A stretch of DNA of 33,722 nucleotides from Lachnospiraceae bacterium (GTDB lineage: Bacteria > Bacillota > Clostridia > Lachnospirales > Lachnospiraceae). The translations under genes and the position numbers were made by a program. Location: the NCBI GenBank assembly GCA_004552595.1, contig SFNX01000009.1:1-33722 (forward strand), given 5' to 3'. The notes under the pieces were generated by a model, which worked only from the letters and a program-made list of their open reading frames with translations, was not told the DNA's origin and ran no database searches. Positions 8,590-15,960 of this stretch are shown here, piece after piece; position 1 is the first letter of the stretch; each line of letters opens with the position of its first letter.

Positions 8590-8832
8590 ATGGCAGCTAA
8601 TACACAGCAGATTGACAACCTTGTGAACTTACTTGATGGCTATTCAAAAAAGGGTGGACATCATCTTAATGTAAACGTTCTTAACAGAGAGACTCTTCTT
8701 GATGCACAGAAGAACCCTGAGAAGTATCCTCAGCTTACAATTCGTGTATCAGGATATGCAGTTAACTTCATTAAGTTAACACCTGAACAGCAGGCTGATG
8801 TTATCTCAAGAACATTCCATGAGGCTATCTAA
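8590..8832 (+). CDS. Free-standing glycyl-radical subunit of pyruvate formate-lyase (GrcA/YfiD-like)
   Basis: The 80-residue protein is the missing C-terminal domain of PFL as a separate chain. Residues 20-80 follow the end of E. coli PflB closely: GGHHLNVNVLNRETLLDA, NPEKYPQLT, then IRVSGYAVNF with the radical glycine at G55, and a final ISRTFHEAI. The first 20 residues correspond to the PFL linker (NLVNLLDGY). It is similar in size to the E. coli spare-part protein YfiD/GrcA only in its radical domain; there the full-length PFL also exists, here the PFL core lacks this domain, so this subunit should be essential for activity. Strong ribosome site AAAGGAGG (8574-8581), starting at the previous gene's stop. 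A terminator follows. Confidence 0.95.
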   Translation: MAANTQQIDNLVNLLDGYSKKGGHHLNVNVLNRETLLDAQKNPEKYPQLTIRVSGYAVNFIKLTPEQQADVISRTFHEAI

Positions 8833-8881
8833 TTATTTTTCACGATTCAATTTGAATCATGACTGATTTTTTAGTCAAAAT

Positions 8882-8912
8882 AAGCCCCCGTAATTTTGCG
8901 GGGGCTTTTTAT
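8882..8912 (+). terminator. Terminator after the radical subunit
   Basis: AAGCCCCCG (8882-8890) pairs with CGGGGGCTT across a TAATTTTG loop, followed by a T run. Two smaller hairpins precede it: GATTCAATTTGAATC (8844-8858) and TGACTGATTTTTTAGTCA (8860-8877). The latter two may protect the pfl mRNA 3' end or simply be part of the terminator region. This separates the PFL subunits from pflA. Confidence 0.9.
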
Positions 8913-8962
8913 ATGATATAATAAGAGATGTAGTATTTAATACTTTGAATGGAGATGATTTA

Positions 8963-9721
8963 ATGAAAGGTAGAATACATTCTTTAGAAAGCTTTGGAAC
9001 GGTAGACGGTCCGGGCACAAGATTCGTTGTTTTTTTCCAGGGATGTCCTATGAGATGCCTTTACTGTCATAATCCTGACACATGGGATCCAAAAGGCGGT
9101 ACAGAAATGAGTGCAGAGTACATTCTTGAGCAGTATGAGAGGAACATTGCATTCTATAGTGGTGGCGGTATTACTACTACAGGTGGTGAGCCACTTCTTC
9201 AGATTGATTTTCTGATAGAGCTTTATGAGAAGGCTAAGGAAAAGGGAATCCATACATGCCTTGATACATCAGGAATCGTATTCAATAAGAATAATCCTGA
9301 ACTTATGGCTAAATTTGACAGACTTATGAAGGTAACAGACCTCATTATGCTTGACATTAAGCATATCGATCCTGAACTTCACAAGAAGATTGCTTCCCAG
9401 CCTAACGAAGGCATACTTGCTTTCGCAGAATATACCGCTGAGAAGAATGTCGATTTATGGATAAGACACGTAATAGTTCCGGGACTTACCGACGATGATG
9501 AGTACCTTTACAAGCTTGGATACTATATCGGTGGCCTTTCTAACTTAAAGGCACTTGATGCACTCCCGTATCACACAATGGGTGAAGTCAAGTATGCTAA
9601 GCTCGGTAAGGAATACCCTCTTAAGGGAACACCTCCAATGGATAAAGATATACTAATCGAGAAGAAGCAGGTAATCATTGACGGAATCAAGAAAAGAAGA
9701 GCCGAGCTTTCGGCAAAATAA
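8963..9721 (+). CDS. pflA: Pyruvate formate-lyase activating enzyme (radical SAM)
   Basis: The 252-residue protein uses S-adenosylmethionine and a [4Fe-4S] cluster to abstract a hydrogen from the glycine of the PFL radical loop. The cluster motif C28-x3-C32-x2-C35 (FQGCPMRCLYCHNPDTW) is intact, as is the N-terminal HSLESFGTVDGPGTRFVVF and the GGGITTTGGEPLLQ SAM-binding region. The length fits PflA. There is no extra ferredoxin-like insertion, so it is the simple PFL-AE class. I chose ATG 8963, with GGAGATG at 8951-8957, over an upstream in-frame ATG at 8945 that lacks a site. Its substrate here must be the 80-residue subunit at 8590, since only that protein has RVSGYAV. Confidence 0.96.
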   Translation: MKGRIHSLESFGTVDGPGTRFVVFFQGCPMRCLYCHNPDTWDPKGGTEMSAEYILEQYERNIAFYSGGGITTTGGEPLLQIDFLIELYEKAKEKGIHTCLDTSGIVFNKNNPELMAKFDRLMKVTDLIMLDIKHIDPELHKKIASQPNEGILAFAEYTAEKNVDLWIRHVIVPGLTDDDEYLYKLGYYIGGLSNLKALDALPYHTMGEVKYAKLGKEYPLKGTPPMDKDILIEKKQVIIDGIKKRRAELSAK

Positions 9722-9723
9722 AT

Positions 9724-9754
9724 AAAACCGTGGATTTACTCCACGGTTTTATTT
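9724..9754. terminator. Bidirectional terminator between pflA and the mecA operon
   Basis: AAAACCGTGGA (9724-9734) and TCCACGGTTTT (9740-9750) form a perfect 11-base stem with a five-base loop. T runs occur on the 3' side of both strands, so it can end pflA and, from the other side, the DUF1858 transcript. Confidence 0.88.
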
Positions 9755-9812
9755 ATTAAGTCCGCTGCTATGAGCAATAAATAAACTCATGCGAACAGGT
9801 GCAAATTACTGA

Positions 9813-10004
9813 TTAGCCAAGCTTGGCAATCTCAGCCATTAAGTCTTCAATGTTCATTCCGTGAACCATTGCAGCTTCCTCTAATGACTCTCCCTGTGAT
9901 GCAGGACATCCAAGACAGTGCATTCCCATTCCCATTAAGATAGGAGCTACCTCAGGCTTAATTTTTAAAATCTGACCAATTGTCATTTCTTTTGTGATTT
10001 CCAT
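9813..10004 (-). CDS. DUF1858 / prismane-associated redox-disulfide protein
   Basis: The 63-residue protein matches the DUF1858 family, often annotated as hybrid-cluster-protein-associated disulfide redox domain. The visible features are the start TKEMTIGQILKIKPEVAPIL, the CxxC pair C30-x2-C33 in GMHCLGCPAS, and the helical tail LEEAAMVHGMNIEDLMAEI. No signal peptide or membrane segment is present, so it is cytoplasmic. The minus-strand start has GGAGGATTAAA before ATG. It lies 31 bases downstream of mecA on the same strand, so both are probably one transcript. No hybrid cluster protein gene is nearby. Its exact function is unknown; a redox or metal-sensing role is inferred from the CxxC. Confidence 0.85.
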   Translation of the reverse strand: MEITKEMTIGQILKIKPEVAPILMGMGMHCLGCPASQGESLEEAAMVHGMNIEDLMAEIAKLG

Positions 10005-10035
10005 TTTAATCCTCCAAATAGTATTGATATGCTGA

Positions 10036-10782
10036 TTAAACTACAGCAAGTGTTAATAAAGCATGTTCTCCAATGATAGTGTCACCGTTCTCTTCAAGGT
10101 ATGAAGCATAAGCCTCTGTGTACTTCTCAGCAACTCCATACTCTGAAATAATATTGCATACTTTATTGAAATCTTCAGGAGTATGATGAGACTTATGAAT
10201 TACAAGTATAAGCTTTCCTGATTTCTTACTCTTGTAAAGCGCATTCTCTCCTGCGTAAAACTTTGAGAGAAGCTTTGCGACAGATATTACATCCGATAAC
10301 TTCTCAAATGAGAATATCTTAGTAATCTCAAATCCCTGAGAAGCTTCCTTAATAGTGTTATCTGAAGCTACAGCTTCATCGTTATTGGTTGCCTGTCTGT
10401 ATTTCTTGAATAAATCGAGAACATTCTCTGCATCAGATGACAGCGACTGAATAAGCTGTTCAATCGGTGAAGAACTTTCTGACGACTCATGAACAGACGG
10501 TGCAAAATTAGCAAATCTTGTGTCTAATTCTTCCGGATCTTCAACCTTTGTAATAATAAGAATAATACTGTCGGCTGATACCGGAACGGCTTCTATCATT
10601 AGAGGAGTGTCTTCTGCTTCAAAACCCAGCTCATATGTGGCCTTCTGCATCATATCGCGGAAAAGCTTTTTAGCCTTGTCGCTTCCGTATGCAAGCTCTG
10701 AAATCTTAAGCTCTCTCTGAGCAAGATCTGCTCTTGTAAGTGTGCATCTGATCTGATGGTCATTTACCCGTTCAAGCTTCAT
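10036..10782 (-). CDS. mecA: MecA-family adaptor protein of ClpC/ClpP
   Basis: The 248-residue protein matches MecA, which delivers substrates to ClpC and helps the ClpC hexamer assemble. It starts MKLERVNDHQIRCTLTRADL, has the substrate-binding N-terminal domain with AKKLFRDMMQKATYELGF, an acidic and serine-rich linker (about 85-150), and the C-terminal ClpC-binding domain with ISVAKLLSKFYAGENALYKS and the late tail ISEYGVAEKYTEAYASYLEENG. The length is close to B. subtilis MecA. ATG is preceded on the minus strand by GAAGGGAG. It is the first gene of the minus pair with the DUF1858 protein and is transcribed away from the structured RNA at 10958. Confidence 0.92.
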   Translation of the reverse strand: MKLERVNDHQIRCTLTRADLAQRELKISELAYGSDKAKKLFRDMMQKATYELGFEAEDTPLMIEAVPVSADSIILIITKVEDPEELDTRFANFAPSVHESSESSSPIEQLIQSLSSDAENVLDLFKKYRQATNNDEAVASDNTIKEASQGFEITKIFSFEKLSDVISVAKLLSKFYAGENALYKSKKSGKLILVIHKSHHTPEDFNKVCNIISEYGVAEKYTEAYASYLEENGDTIIGEHALLTLAVV

Positions 10783-10922
10783 ATTATCACTCCCTTCATT
10801 TTATTCATATTGTAGTATTATTAAAACATACAATCCTGACATTTATAATACCATAATATAAATGTAATGCAAAAGATATGAATAAAAAATATATATATTT
10901 CACAAAAATTTCAAAATCCATA

Positions 10923-10951
10923 TTGAATAATAGGTAAATGTTTATTATAAT
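10923..10951 (+). promoter_or_regulatory. Promoter of the structured RNA
   Basis: TTGAAT (10923-10928), a 17-base spacer and a perfect TATAAT (10946-10951) lie just before the hairpin-rich stretch and predict a start near A10958. No protein gene follows for about 480 bases, so this promoter is best explained by a non-coding RNA. Confidence 0.8.
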
Positions 10952-10957
10952 AGCCCC

Positions 10958-11222
10958 ACGAGACTTCTTTCGGAGTACATTACGAAAGGAGGGTAGTTAA
11001 TGGCATAGTAATATGCATACACATAAATTCAGTTCTTTTACATAGGAGTTCAGTGCTTCCTGTGTAACTGATTTCATCATAGCAATATGATGCCTTAATA
11101 GGATTTAAATCCTATCATATCGTAACTATAAATCACGTATTACGATATCCACTAAATATTTATAATAATTCAGTTTTATTCTACAGGCATATCAGCCTAA
11201 AAATATCACGGAAGAAGTCTCT
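10958..11222 (+). ncRNA. Candidate structured non-coding RNA, about 265 nt
   Basis: The ends pair: GAGACTTCTT (10960-10969) with AAGAAGTCTC (11212-11221), a perfect 10-base helix closing the molecule. Inside are several local stems: CTTTCG/CGAAAG (10967-10972 with 10983-10988, an alternative to part of the closing helix), ACATAGGAG with the matching side around TTCCTGTGT, CATCAT/ATGATG, the palindrome ATAGGATTTAAATCCTAT near 11098-11115, ATATCGTAA/TTACGATAT near 11117-11150, and AGGC/GCCT near 11185-11196. No reading frame longer than a few codons follows the AGGAGG near 10987-10992 (ATGGCATAG is Met-Ala-stop). A perfect-looking promoter precedes it. The layout resembles large RNAs such as the raiA motif, but I cannot confirm the family; it is not 6S, tmRNA or RNase P as far as I can see. 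Confidence 0.65.
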
Positions 11223-11300
11223 TATTGCATAAAATTTATTACATCACATGCACGTTAACAGAAATGTTAGTATATTCTTTTACAATTTGTGCAATACTTT

Positions 11301-11361
11301 GTGCGCCACCTTTTTAGACCAAACAAAAACGAACCCAATGCGCGGACTAAAGGTGGTGCAT
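11301..11361 (+). terminator. Large hairpin, possible terminator of the RNA
   Basis: GTGCGCCACCTTT (11301-11313) pairs with AAAGGTGGTGCAT (11349-11361), with wobble pairs, and is extended inward by AG/CT after two bulged T. The loop is about 30 nt and A/C-rich. It is followed only by a short broken T run, so it may be a weak terminator or a further RNA domain. Confidence 0.45.
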
Positions 11362-11364
11362 ATT

Positions 11365-11393
11365 TTGTAAAAATCAAATACACGTGGTATAAT
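11365..11393 (+). promoter_or_regulatory. Promoter of the GH18 gene
   Basis: TTGTAA (11365-11370), a 17-base spacer and a perfect TATAAT (11388-11393) predict a start near 11400, 40 bases before the TTG start of the GH18 gene. Confidence 0.75.
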
Positions 11394-11440
11394 GTTGTGG
11401 ATTGTGGGTTTGAAGAAATAGCCGAAAGGAGACTTGATTT

Positions 11441-13282
11441 TTGGCACAAAGATACGAAATGAGCAGAAAGCAGATGATGAGGAGGAAAAGGCACAGAAGA
11501 CGCATGATGCTAAGAATAATCCCTGTTGTGATTATTATGGTTGTGCTTCTGATTGGAGCGATTGTTTTTGCAACTTCCGGAGCTCTTGATGACTTATCAT
11601 ATTCAGGTAAAAAAGCAGATTTAACAGAATATTTTGGAGAAGTTTCTGAAAACGAAGCAATAGTAGTAAGAAACGGGGAGTATACAGAAGAAAGAGTAAC
11701 ACTAATCGGGGGTAATCCATATGTTAATTACGACATTGTAAAGTCTGATTATGTGAGTAGATTTTATCATGATGAGAAGCTTAATCAGATTCTGTATACT
11801 AATGCGACAGAGACTTTAAGAACCACTATCGGAACGAATACATACGGTCCAAGTGGAGTTGAATATACACTCAGTGCACCTGCTACTTCTATACGTGGCG
11901 AGACACTTTATATGTCATTTGAGTATCTTAAGCTTTTTACTACTCTTGACTATACAATAAAAGGCGGAAATGACGGAACTCCTTACAGAATAGAGATATT
12001 TACGTCATCAGAAACTGTCAGAAGTGCAACGCTTGAGGAAGAAAAAGCTATTAGAGTTGCTGCCGGCAAAAAGGAAAAAGTACTTGTTAAGCCGGCTAAG
12101 GGCACTCAATTAAGAGTATTTGAAAATGCCGGCGATGAAACGCTAGCCGATGGCTGGGTTAAAGTCATGACAGATGACTATTATATTGGTTACATCGAGA
12201 AAAAACATTTATCAGACGTTACCGACATACAGATAAGTGTGAATGAGGTGGAGCCACTTAATATTACACCCGTTAGAAAGGATGGAGACGTAGTTCTTGG
12301 CTGGTCAATGATAGCAGGACAGAGCGGCAATGATACTATTTACAGTCAGCTTGACTCATCAAGCGGACTTAATGTCATTTCACCAACCTGGTTTTATCTT
12401 GCTGATGATGAAGGAAATATCGGTTCCTTTGCCAGTCAGGAGATAGTAAATGCGGCACACAATAAAGGAATTGACGTATGGGGGATGGTTGATAATTTCA
12501 CAAATCCCGATATTACTACGGCATACATTCTTGGCGATGAGGCAATAAGAACTAAAGTAATTGATTCACTTATTTCACTTGCCCTTCAGTATAACCTTGA
12601 CGGACTTAACATTGACTTTGAGTCATTAAAAGAAGAAGCGGGTGAACCGTTTATCCAGTTTATAAGAGAGCTCTCAATTAAGACAAGGGCAAATAACCTT
12701 GTACTCTCTGTTGATAATTACGTACCAAAAGCATACACAAACCTTTATAATAGAAAGGAACAGGGTGTTTTTGCAGACTATGTAATAATCATGGGATATG
12801 ATGAGCACTATAACGGCTCTACTGTAGCAGGTTCTGTTGCATCAATCGGATATGTTACGGAAGGTATAGACAAAACACTTGAGGAAGTACCTAAGGAAAA
12901 GGTTATAAATGCCCTTCCGTTCTATACAAGAATGTGGACTGTTGCTGATGCAGTATGGGAAAATGAAGCTGATGCACCTGTTGATTCTAACGGTAATCCG
13001 GTTGACTATGTAATCGAGGAAGTTCAGACTTTGCCGATGCAGCAGGCAATCGATGCGGCTAAGTCACATTCGAATGCGGTTACTGTTTTTGACGAAACTA
13101 CTAAACAAAACTATGTAGAATGGTCAAATGGCAACAGAAAAACAATGATGTGGCTTGAAGATGCTACCTCACTTGAGGCTAAGCTTCAGGTGATGAAAGA
13201 AAGAAATATTGCAGGAGTCGCTGTATGGCAGTTAGGATACGGCGAACCTTTTGCCTGGGAAGTAATTTCAAAGTACTACTAA
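11441..13282 (+). CDS. Membrane-anchored glycoside hydrolase family 18 protein with SH3-like domain
   Basis: This 613-residue protein is a cell-surface GH18 enzyme of the spore-cortex/peptidoglycan lysin type. It has a basic start, one membrane anchor (about residues 26-46), an extracellular region resembling a copper-amine-oxidase N-terminal-like domain (about 60-170), an SH3-like domain (about 205-265, GKKEKVLVKPAKGTQLRVF), and the GH18 barrel (about 280-613). The barrel motif is D387GLNIDFE394 with E394 as proton donor, and the late MGYDEHYNGS and VWQLGYGE motifs are present. The start is TTG, with AGGAGA at 11427-11432 eight bases upstream; ATG 11459 is an alternative. It likely cuts N-acetylglucosamine linkages in the cell wall; substrate is inferred. 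The next gene starts two bases after the stop. Confidence 0.85.
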   Translation: MAQRYEMSRKQMMRRKRHRRRMMLRIIPVVIIMVVLLIGAIVFATSGALDDLSYSGKKADLTEYFGEVSENEAIVVRNGEYTEERVTLIGGNPYVNYDIVKSDYVSRFYHDEKLNQILYTNATETLRTTIGTNTYGPSGVEYTLSAPATSIRGETLYMSFEYLKLFTTLDYTIKGGNDGTPYRIEIFTSSETVRSATLEEEKAIRVAAGKKEKVLVKPAKGTQLRVFENAGDETLADGWVKVMTDDYYIGYIEKKHLSDVTDIQISVNEVEPLNITPVRKDGDVVLGWSMIAGQSGNDTIYSQLDSSSGLNVISPTWFYLADDEGNIGSFASQEIVNAAHNKGIDVWGMVDNFTNPDITTAYILGDEAIRTKVIDSLISLALQYNLDGLNIDFESLKEEAGEPFIQFIRELSIKTRANNLVLSVDNYVPKAYTNLYNRKEQGVFADYVIIMGYDEHYNGSTVAGSVASIGYVTEGIDKTLEEVPKEKVINALPFYTRMWTVADAVWENEADAPVDSNGNPVDYVIEEVQTLPMQQAIDAAKSHSNAVTVFDETTKQNYVEWSNGNRKTMMWLEDATSLEAKLQVMKERNIAGVAVWQLGYGEPFAWEVISKYY

Positions 13283-13283
13283 G

Positions 13284-14333
13284 ATGAACACAGAATTTAT
13301 TGAACTGAATATAGATGATATTTCTAAGGAGGCAATTACAAGGGCCGGTGATATAATTAAAAACGGAGGACTTGTTGCCTTTCCTACAGAAACTGTATAC
13401 GGACTTGGCGGAGACGGGCTTAACAGAGAGTCATCAATGAAGATATATGAAGCAAAGGGAAGACCGTCGGATAATCCGCTGATTATACATATAGCCGATA
13501 TTAAAGATTTATTCACAATAACGACAAATGTATCTGATAAGGCACTTGCGCTAGCTGAAAAGTTCTGGCCGGGGCCTCTTACAATGATACTTAAAAAAGC
13601 AGACATTGTTCCTTATGAGACTACAGGCGGACTTGACACTGTAGCGGTGAGAATGCCTGATAATAAAATAGCACTTGAATTTATTAAGGCAGCAGGAGGA
13701 TTTGTCGCAGCTCCTTCCGCCAATTTATCGGGACGTCCGTCTCCTACTAAGGCTTCACACGTGAAAAGTGACTTAGACGGCAGAATAGATATGATTCTTG
13801 ACGGCGGCTCATCGATTATAGGACTTGAGTCAACAATAGTTGATATGACAGAAGAAACACCAATAATTCTTCGTCCGGGATATATCTCAATGAATACGTT
13901 ATCAAGAGTAGTCGGTGATGTAATATATGATGCGGCAATTCTTGAGATAGGAAGTAACGAGCCACCAAGAGCTCCGGGCATGAAGTACAGACACTACGCT
14001 CCAAAGGGCGAATTATCAATAGTCAAGGGCGAGAGAGAAAAGGTTATTAAATATATTAAAACCCAGGCAGAAAACGCAATAAAGAGTGGAGAGAGAGTCG
14101 GAATAATTGCAACGGAAGAGACATATCTAAATTACAGTGCAACAGTTGTTCAAAACATCGGCTCAAGAGACGATGAGGCTCAGATTGCAAGACGTTTATA
14201 TGCTGTACTGAGAGATTTTGATGAAGATGACATCACCCGTATCTACTCGGAAGATTTTGATACTCCGAATATGGGTCAGGCGATAATGAACAGGTTAATT
14301 AAGGCCGCAGGCCATCATATAATTACACTATAG
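13284..14333 (+). CDS. Threonylcarbamoyl-AMP synthase, Sua5 type
   Basis: The 349-residue protein makes threonylcarbamoyl-AMP from threonine, bicarbonate and ATP, the first step of t6A tRNA modification. The N-terminal YrdC/TsaC domain shows GGLVAFPTETVYGLGGDG, KGRPSDNPLIIHI, WPGPLT, SANLSGRPSPT and STIVDM. A linker at APGMKYRHYAPKGEL leads to the C-terminal Sua5 domain (about 235-349). This is the long Sua5 form and not the short TsaC. ATG begins one base after the previous stop and has no strong ribosome site, suggesting coupling to the GH18 gene. It is followed by rpiB after 10 bases. Confidence 0.93.
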   Translation: MNTEFIELNIDDISKEAITRAGDIIKNGGLVAFPTETVYGLGGDGLNRESSMKIYEAKGRPSDNPLIIHIADIKDLFTITTNVSDKALALAEKFWPGPLTMILKKADIVPYETTGGLDTVAVRMPDNKIALEFIKAAGGFVAAPSANLSGRPSPTKASHVKSDLDGRIDMILDGGSSIIGLESTIVDMTEETPIILRPGYISMNTLSRVVGDVIYDAAILEIGSNEPPRAPGMKYRHYAPKGELSIVKGEREKVIKYIKTQAENAIKSGERVGIIATEETYLNYSATVVQNIGSRDDEAQIARRLYAVLRDFDEDDITRIYSEDFDTPNMGQAIMNRLIKAAGHHIITL

Positions 14334-14343
14334 GAGGAACGCA

Positions 14344-14790
14344 ATGAAAGTTTCAATCGGATGTGATCATGGCGGATATGATCTTAAAGAAAAGGTAAAG
14401 GCCCATCTTATTGAAAAAGGAATTGAAGTAGTTGACTTTGGTACAAATGACTTAAGTTCATGCGACTACCCGGACTTTGGAATTGAGGCTGCAAAGGCAG
14501 TTGCAAATAATGAGGTCGATAAGGGAATAGTTATCTGTACTACAGGAATCGGTATTTCAATTGCCGCTAATAAGGTTAAGGGAATAAGGTGTGCACTTTG
14601 TTCAGACTTAACAAGTGCCAGACTTACAAGGGAGCACAATGATGCGAACGTTCTTGCATTGGGTGCTGCTATTATCGGACACCTTGTAGCACTTGATATT
14701 GTAGATGTATTCTTATCAACTGATTTCTCAGGACTTACGAAGCATTCAAGAAGAATAGAAAAAATCAAAGCGCAGGAAGAAAACTTTTAA
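14344..14790 (+). CDS. rpiB: Ribose-5-phosphate isomerase B
   Basis: The 148-residue protein interconverts ribose-5-phosphate and ribulose-5-phosphate in the pentose phosphate pathway. Diagnostic segments are CDHGGYDLKEK (7-17), the active-site cysteine C65 in ICTTGIGISIAANK, and REHNDANVLALGA (H98). The length is typical. ATG is preceded by AGGAGG (14333-14338), overlapping the end of the previous gene. It sits in a nucleotide/ribose set with upp and dCMP deaminase, which fits a role in supplying or salvaging ribose-phosphate. A LacA/LacB galactose-6-phosphate isomerase is a less likely reading. Confidence 0.93.
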   Translation: MKVSIGCDHGGYDLKEKVKAHLIEKGIEVVDFGTNDLSSCDYPDFGIEAAKAVANNEVDKGIVICTTGIGISIAANKVKGIRCALCSDLTSARLTREHNDANVLALGAAIIGHLVALDIVDVFLSTDFSGLTKHSRRIEKIKAQEENF

Positions 14791-14819
14791 TAAACGTACT
14801 TAGCATAAGGAGGCGCAAA

Positions 14820-15449
14820 ATGGCTAAAACAGTTATTATGGATCACCCGCTGATTCAGCACAAAATCGGTTACATCAGAAGAACAACAACAGGTACTAAG
14901 GATTTCAGACAGACAATTAGCGAAATTGCAATGCTTATCTGTTATGAGGCTACAAGACAGCTTGAACTTTCAGAAGTTGAAATCGAAACACCTATCTGTA
15001 AGACAACCGTTAAGGAACTTAAAGGAAAGAAAATGGCAATTGTTCCTATATTAAGAGCAGGACTTGGAATGGTTGACGGAATGCTTACAATGATTCCTGC
15101 GGCCAAGGTAGGTCATATCGGTTTATACAGAGATCCTGAGACAAAGAAGCCGGTTGAATATTATTGCAAGCTTCCTGAAGACTGTGCAGAGAGAGAAGTA
15201 TTTGTAGTTGATCCTATGCTTGCAACCGGTGGTTCAAGTATTGCAGCCATTCAGATGCTTAAAGACAAAGGATGTAAAAAGATTCATTTCATGTGCATTA
15301 TAGCGGCTCCTGAAGGAGTTAAGGCTATGGAAGAGGCTCATCCTGATGTTGATATGTATATCGGTGCACTTGATGAGAAGTTAAATGATCATGCATACAT
15401 TGTTCCGGGTCTTGGAGATGCCGGAGACAGAATTTTTGGAACAAAATAA
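14820..15449 (+). CDS. upp: Uracil phosphoribosyltransferase
   Basis: The 209-residue enzyme joins uracil and PRPP to give UMP in pyrimidine salvage. The PRPP-binding loop is VFVVDPMLATGGSS, the N-terminal part has HPLIQHKIGYIR with a conserved RDxxT-like context, and the uracil-binding end is YIVPGLGDAGDRIFGT. The length is standard. AGGAGGC (14810-14816) precedes the ATG. It is part of the same plus-strand run as rpiB and the deaminase, both related to pentose and pyrimidine metabolism. Confidence 0.97.
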   Translation: MAKTVIMDHPLIQHKIGYIRRTTTGTKDFRQTISEIAMLICYEATRQLELSEVEIETPICKTTVKELKGKKMAIVPILRAGLGMVDGMLTMIPAAKVGHIGLYRDPETKKPVEYYCKLPEDCAEREVFVVDPMLATGGSSIAAIQMLKDKGCKKIHFMCIIAAPEGVKAMEEAHPDVDMYIGALDEKLNDHAYIVPGLGDAGDRIFGTK

Positions 15450-15473
15450 CATTAAATACTGGAGAAGGTAATA

Positions 15474-15959
15474 ATGAGTGATAAAAGGCTTGATTATATC
15501 TCGTGGGATGAGTATTTTATGGGGGTTGCATTACTTTCCGCACAGAGATCTAAAGATCCGAACACTCAGGTCGGTGCCTGCATAGTAAGCCAGGACAATA
15601 AAATATTGTCAATGGGCTACAACGGTTTTCCGAAAGGCTGTTCAGATGATTTATTCCCTTGGTGCAGGGAAGGCGATGCTTATGATAATAAGTATTTTTA
15701 CACTACTCACAGTGAGCTTAACGCAATATTAAATTACAGAGGCACAAGTCTTGAGGGGTCTAAGCTCTATGTAACTTTGTTTCCGTGTAATGAATGCGCT
15801 AAGGCTATTATTCAGACAGGAATCAAGACTATTGTCTATGATTCGGATAAATATGCGAATACTGCAAGCGTAAAGGCTTCAAAGAGGATGCTTGATGCAG
15901 CGGGAGTTGAGTATTACAAATATACACGTTCCGGCAGAAAAATCGAGATTGAGGTTTAA
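15474..15959 (+). CDS. Deoxycytidylate (dCMP) deaminase family protein
   Basis: The 161-residue protein belongs to the ComEB/dCMP deaminase family, which converts dCMP to dUMP for dTMP synthesis. Zinc ligands are clear: H79-x-E81 (THSELNAIL) and C105-x2-C108 (PCNECAKA). The N-terminal WDEYFMGVALLSAQRSKDPN and the GYNGFPKG loop are typical. The ATG follows GGAGAAGG (15461-15468). It is located between upp and a cell-wall hydrolase gene whose TTG start lies one base after its stop. A competence role is possible in some families, but the dCMP deaminase reading is preferred. Confidence 0.92.
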   Translation: MSDKRLDYISWDEYFMGVALLSAQRSKDPNTQVGACIVSQDNKILSMGYNGFPKGCSDDLFPWCREGDAYDNKYFYTTHSELNAILNYRGTSLEGSKLYVTLFPCNECAKAIIQTGIKTIVYDSDKYANTASVKASKRMLDAAGVEYYKYTRSGRKIEIEV

Positions 15960-15960
15960 T

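Noticed and set aside
8320..8600. PFL split might be a sequencing frameshift or a pseudogene
   Set aside because: The core ends in a proper stop, followed by a gap and two genes each with AGGAGG-type ribosome sites and its own linker-like N-terminus. A single insertion or deletion cannot create this arrangement.
10985..10999. AGGAGGGTAGTTAATGGCATAG looked like a start of a small gene
   Set aside because: ATG is followed by one codon and then TAG. It is more likely part of the structured RNA, though a regulatory start-stop cannot be excluded.
10958..11222. 6S RNA, tmRNA, RNase P, T-box or a metabolite riboswitch
   Set aside because: No tmRNA ends, no RNase P or T-box core motif, no gene of matching function follows, and the many-stem layout does not fit the long 6S hairpin with central bubble. 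raiA remains only an untested comparison.
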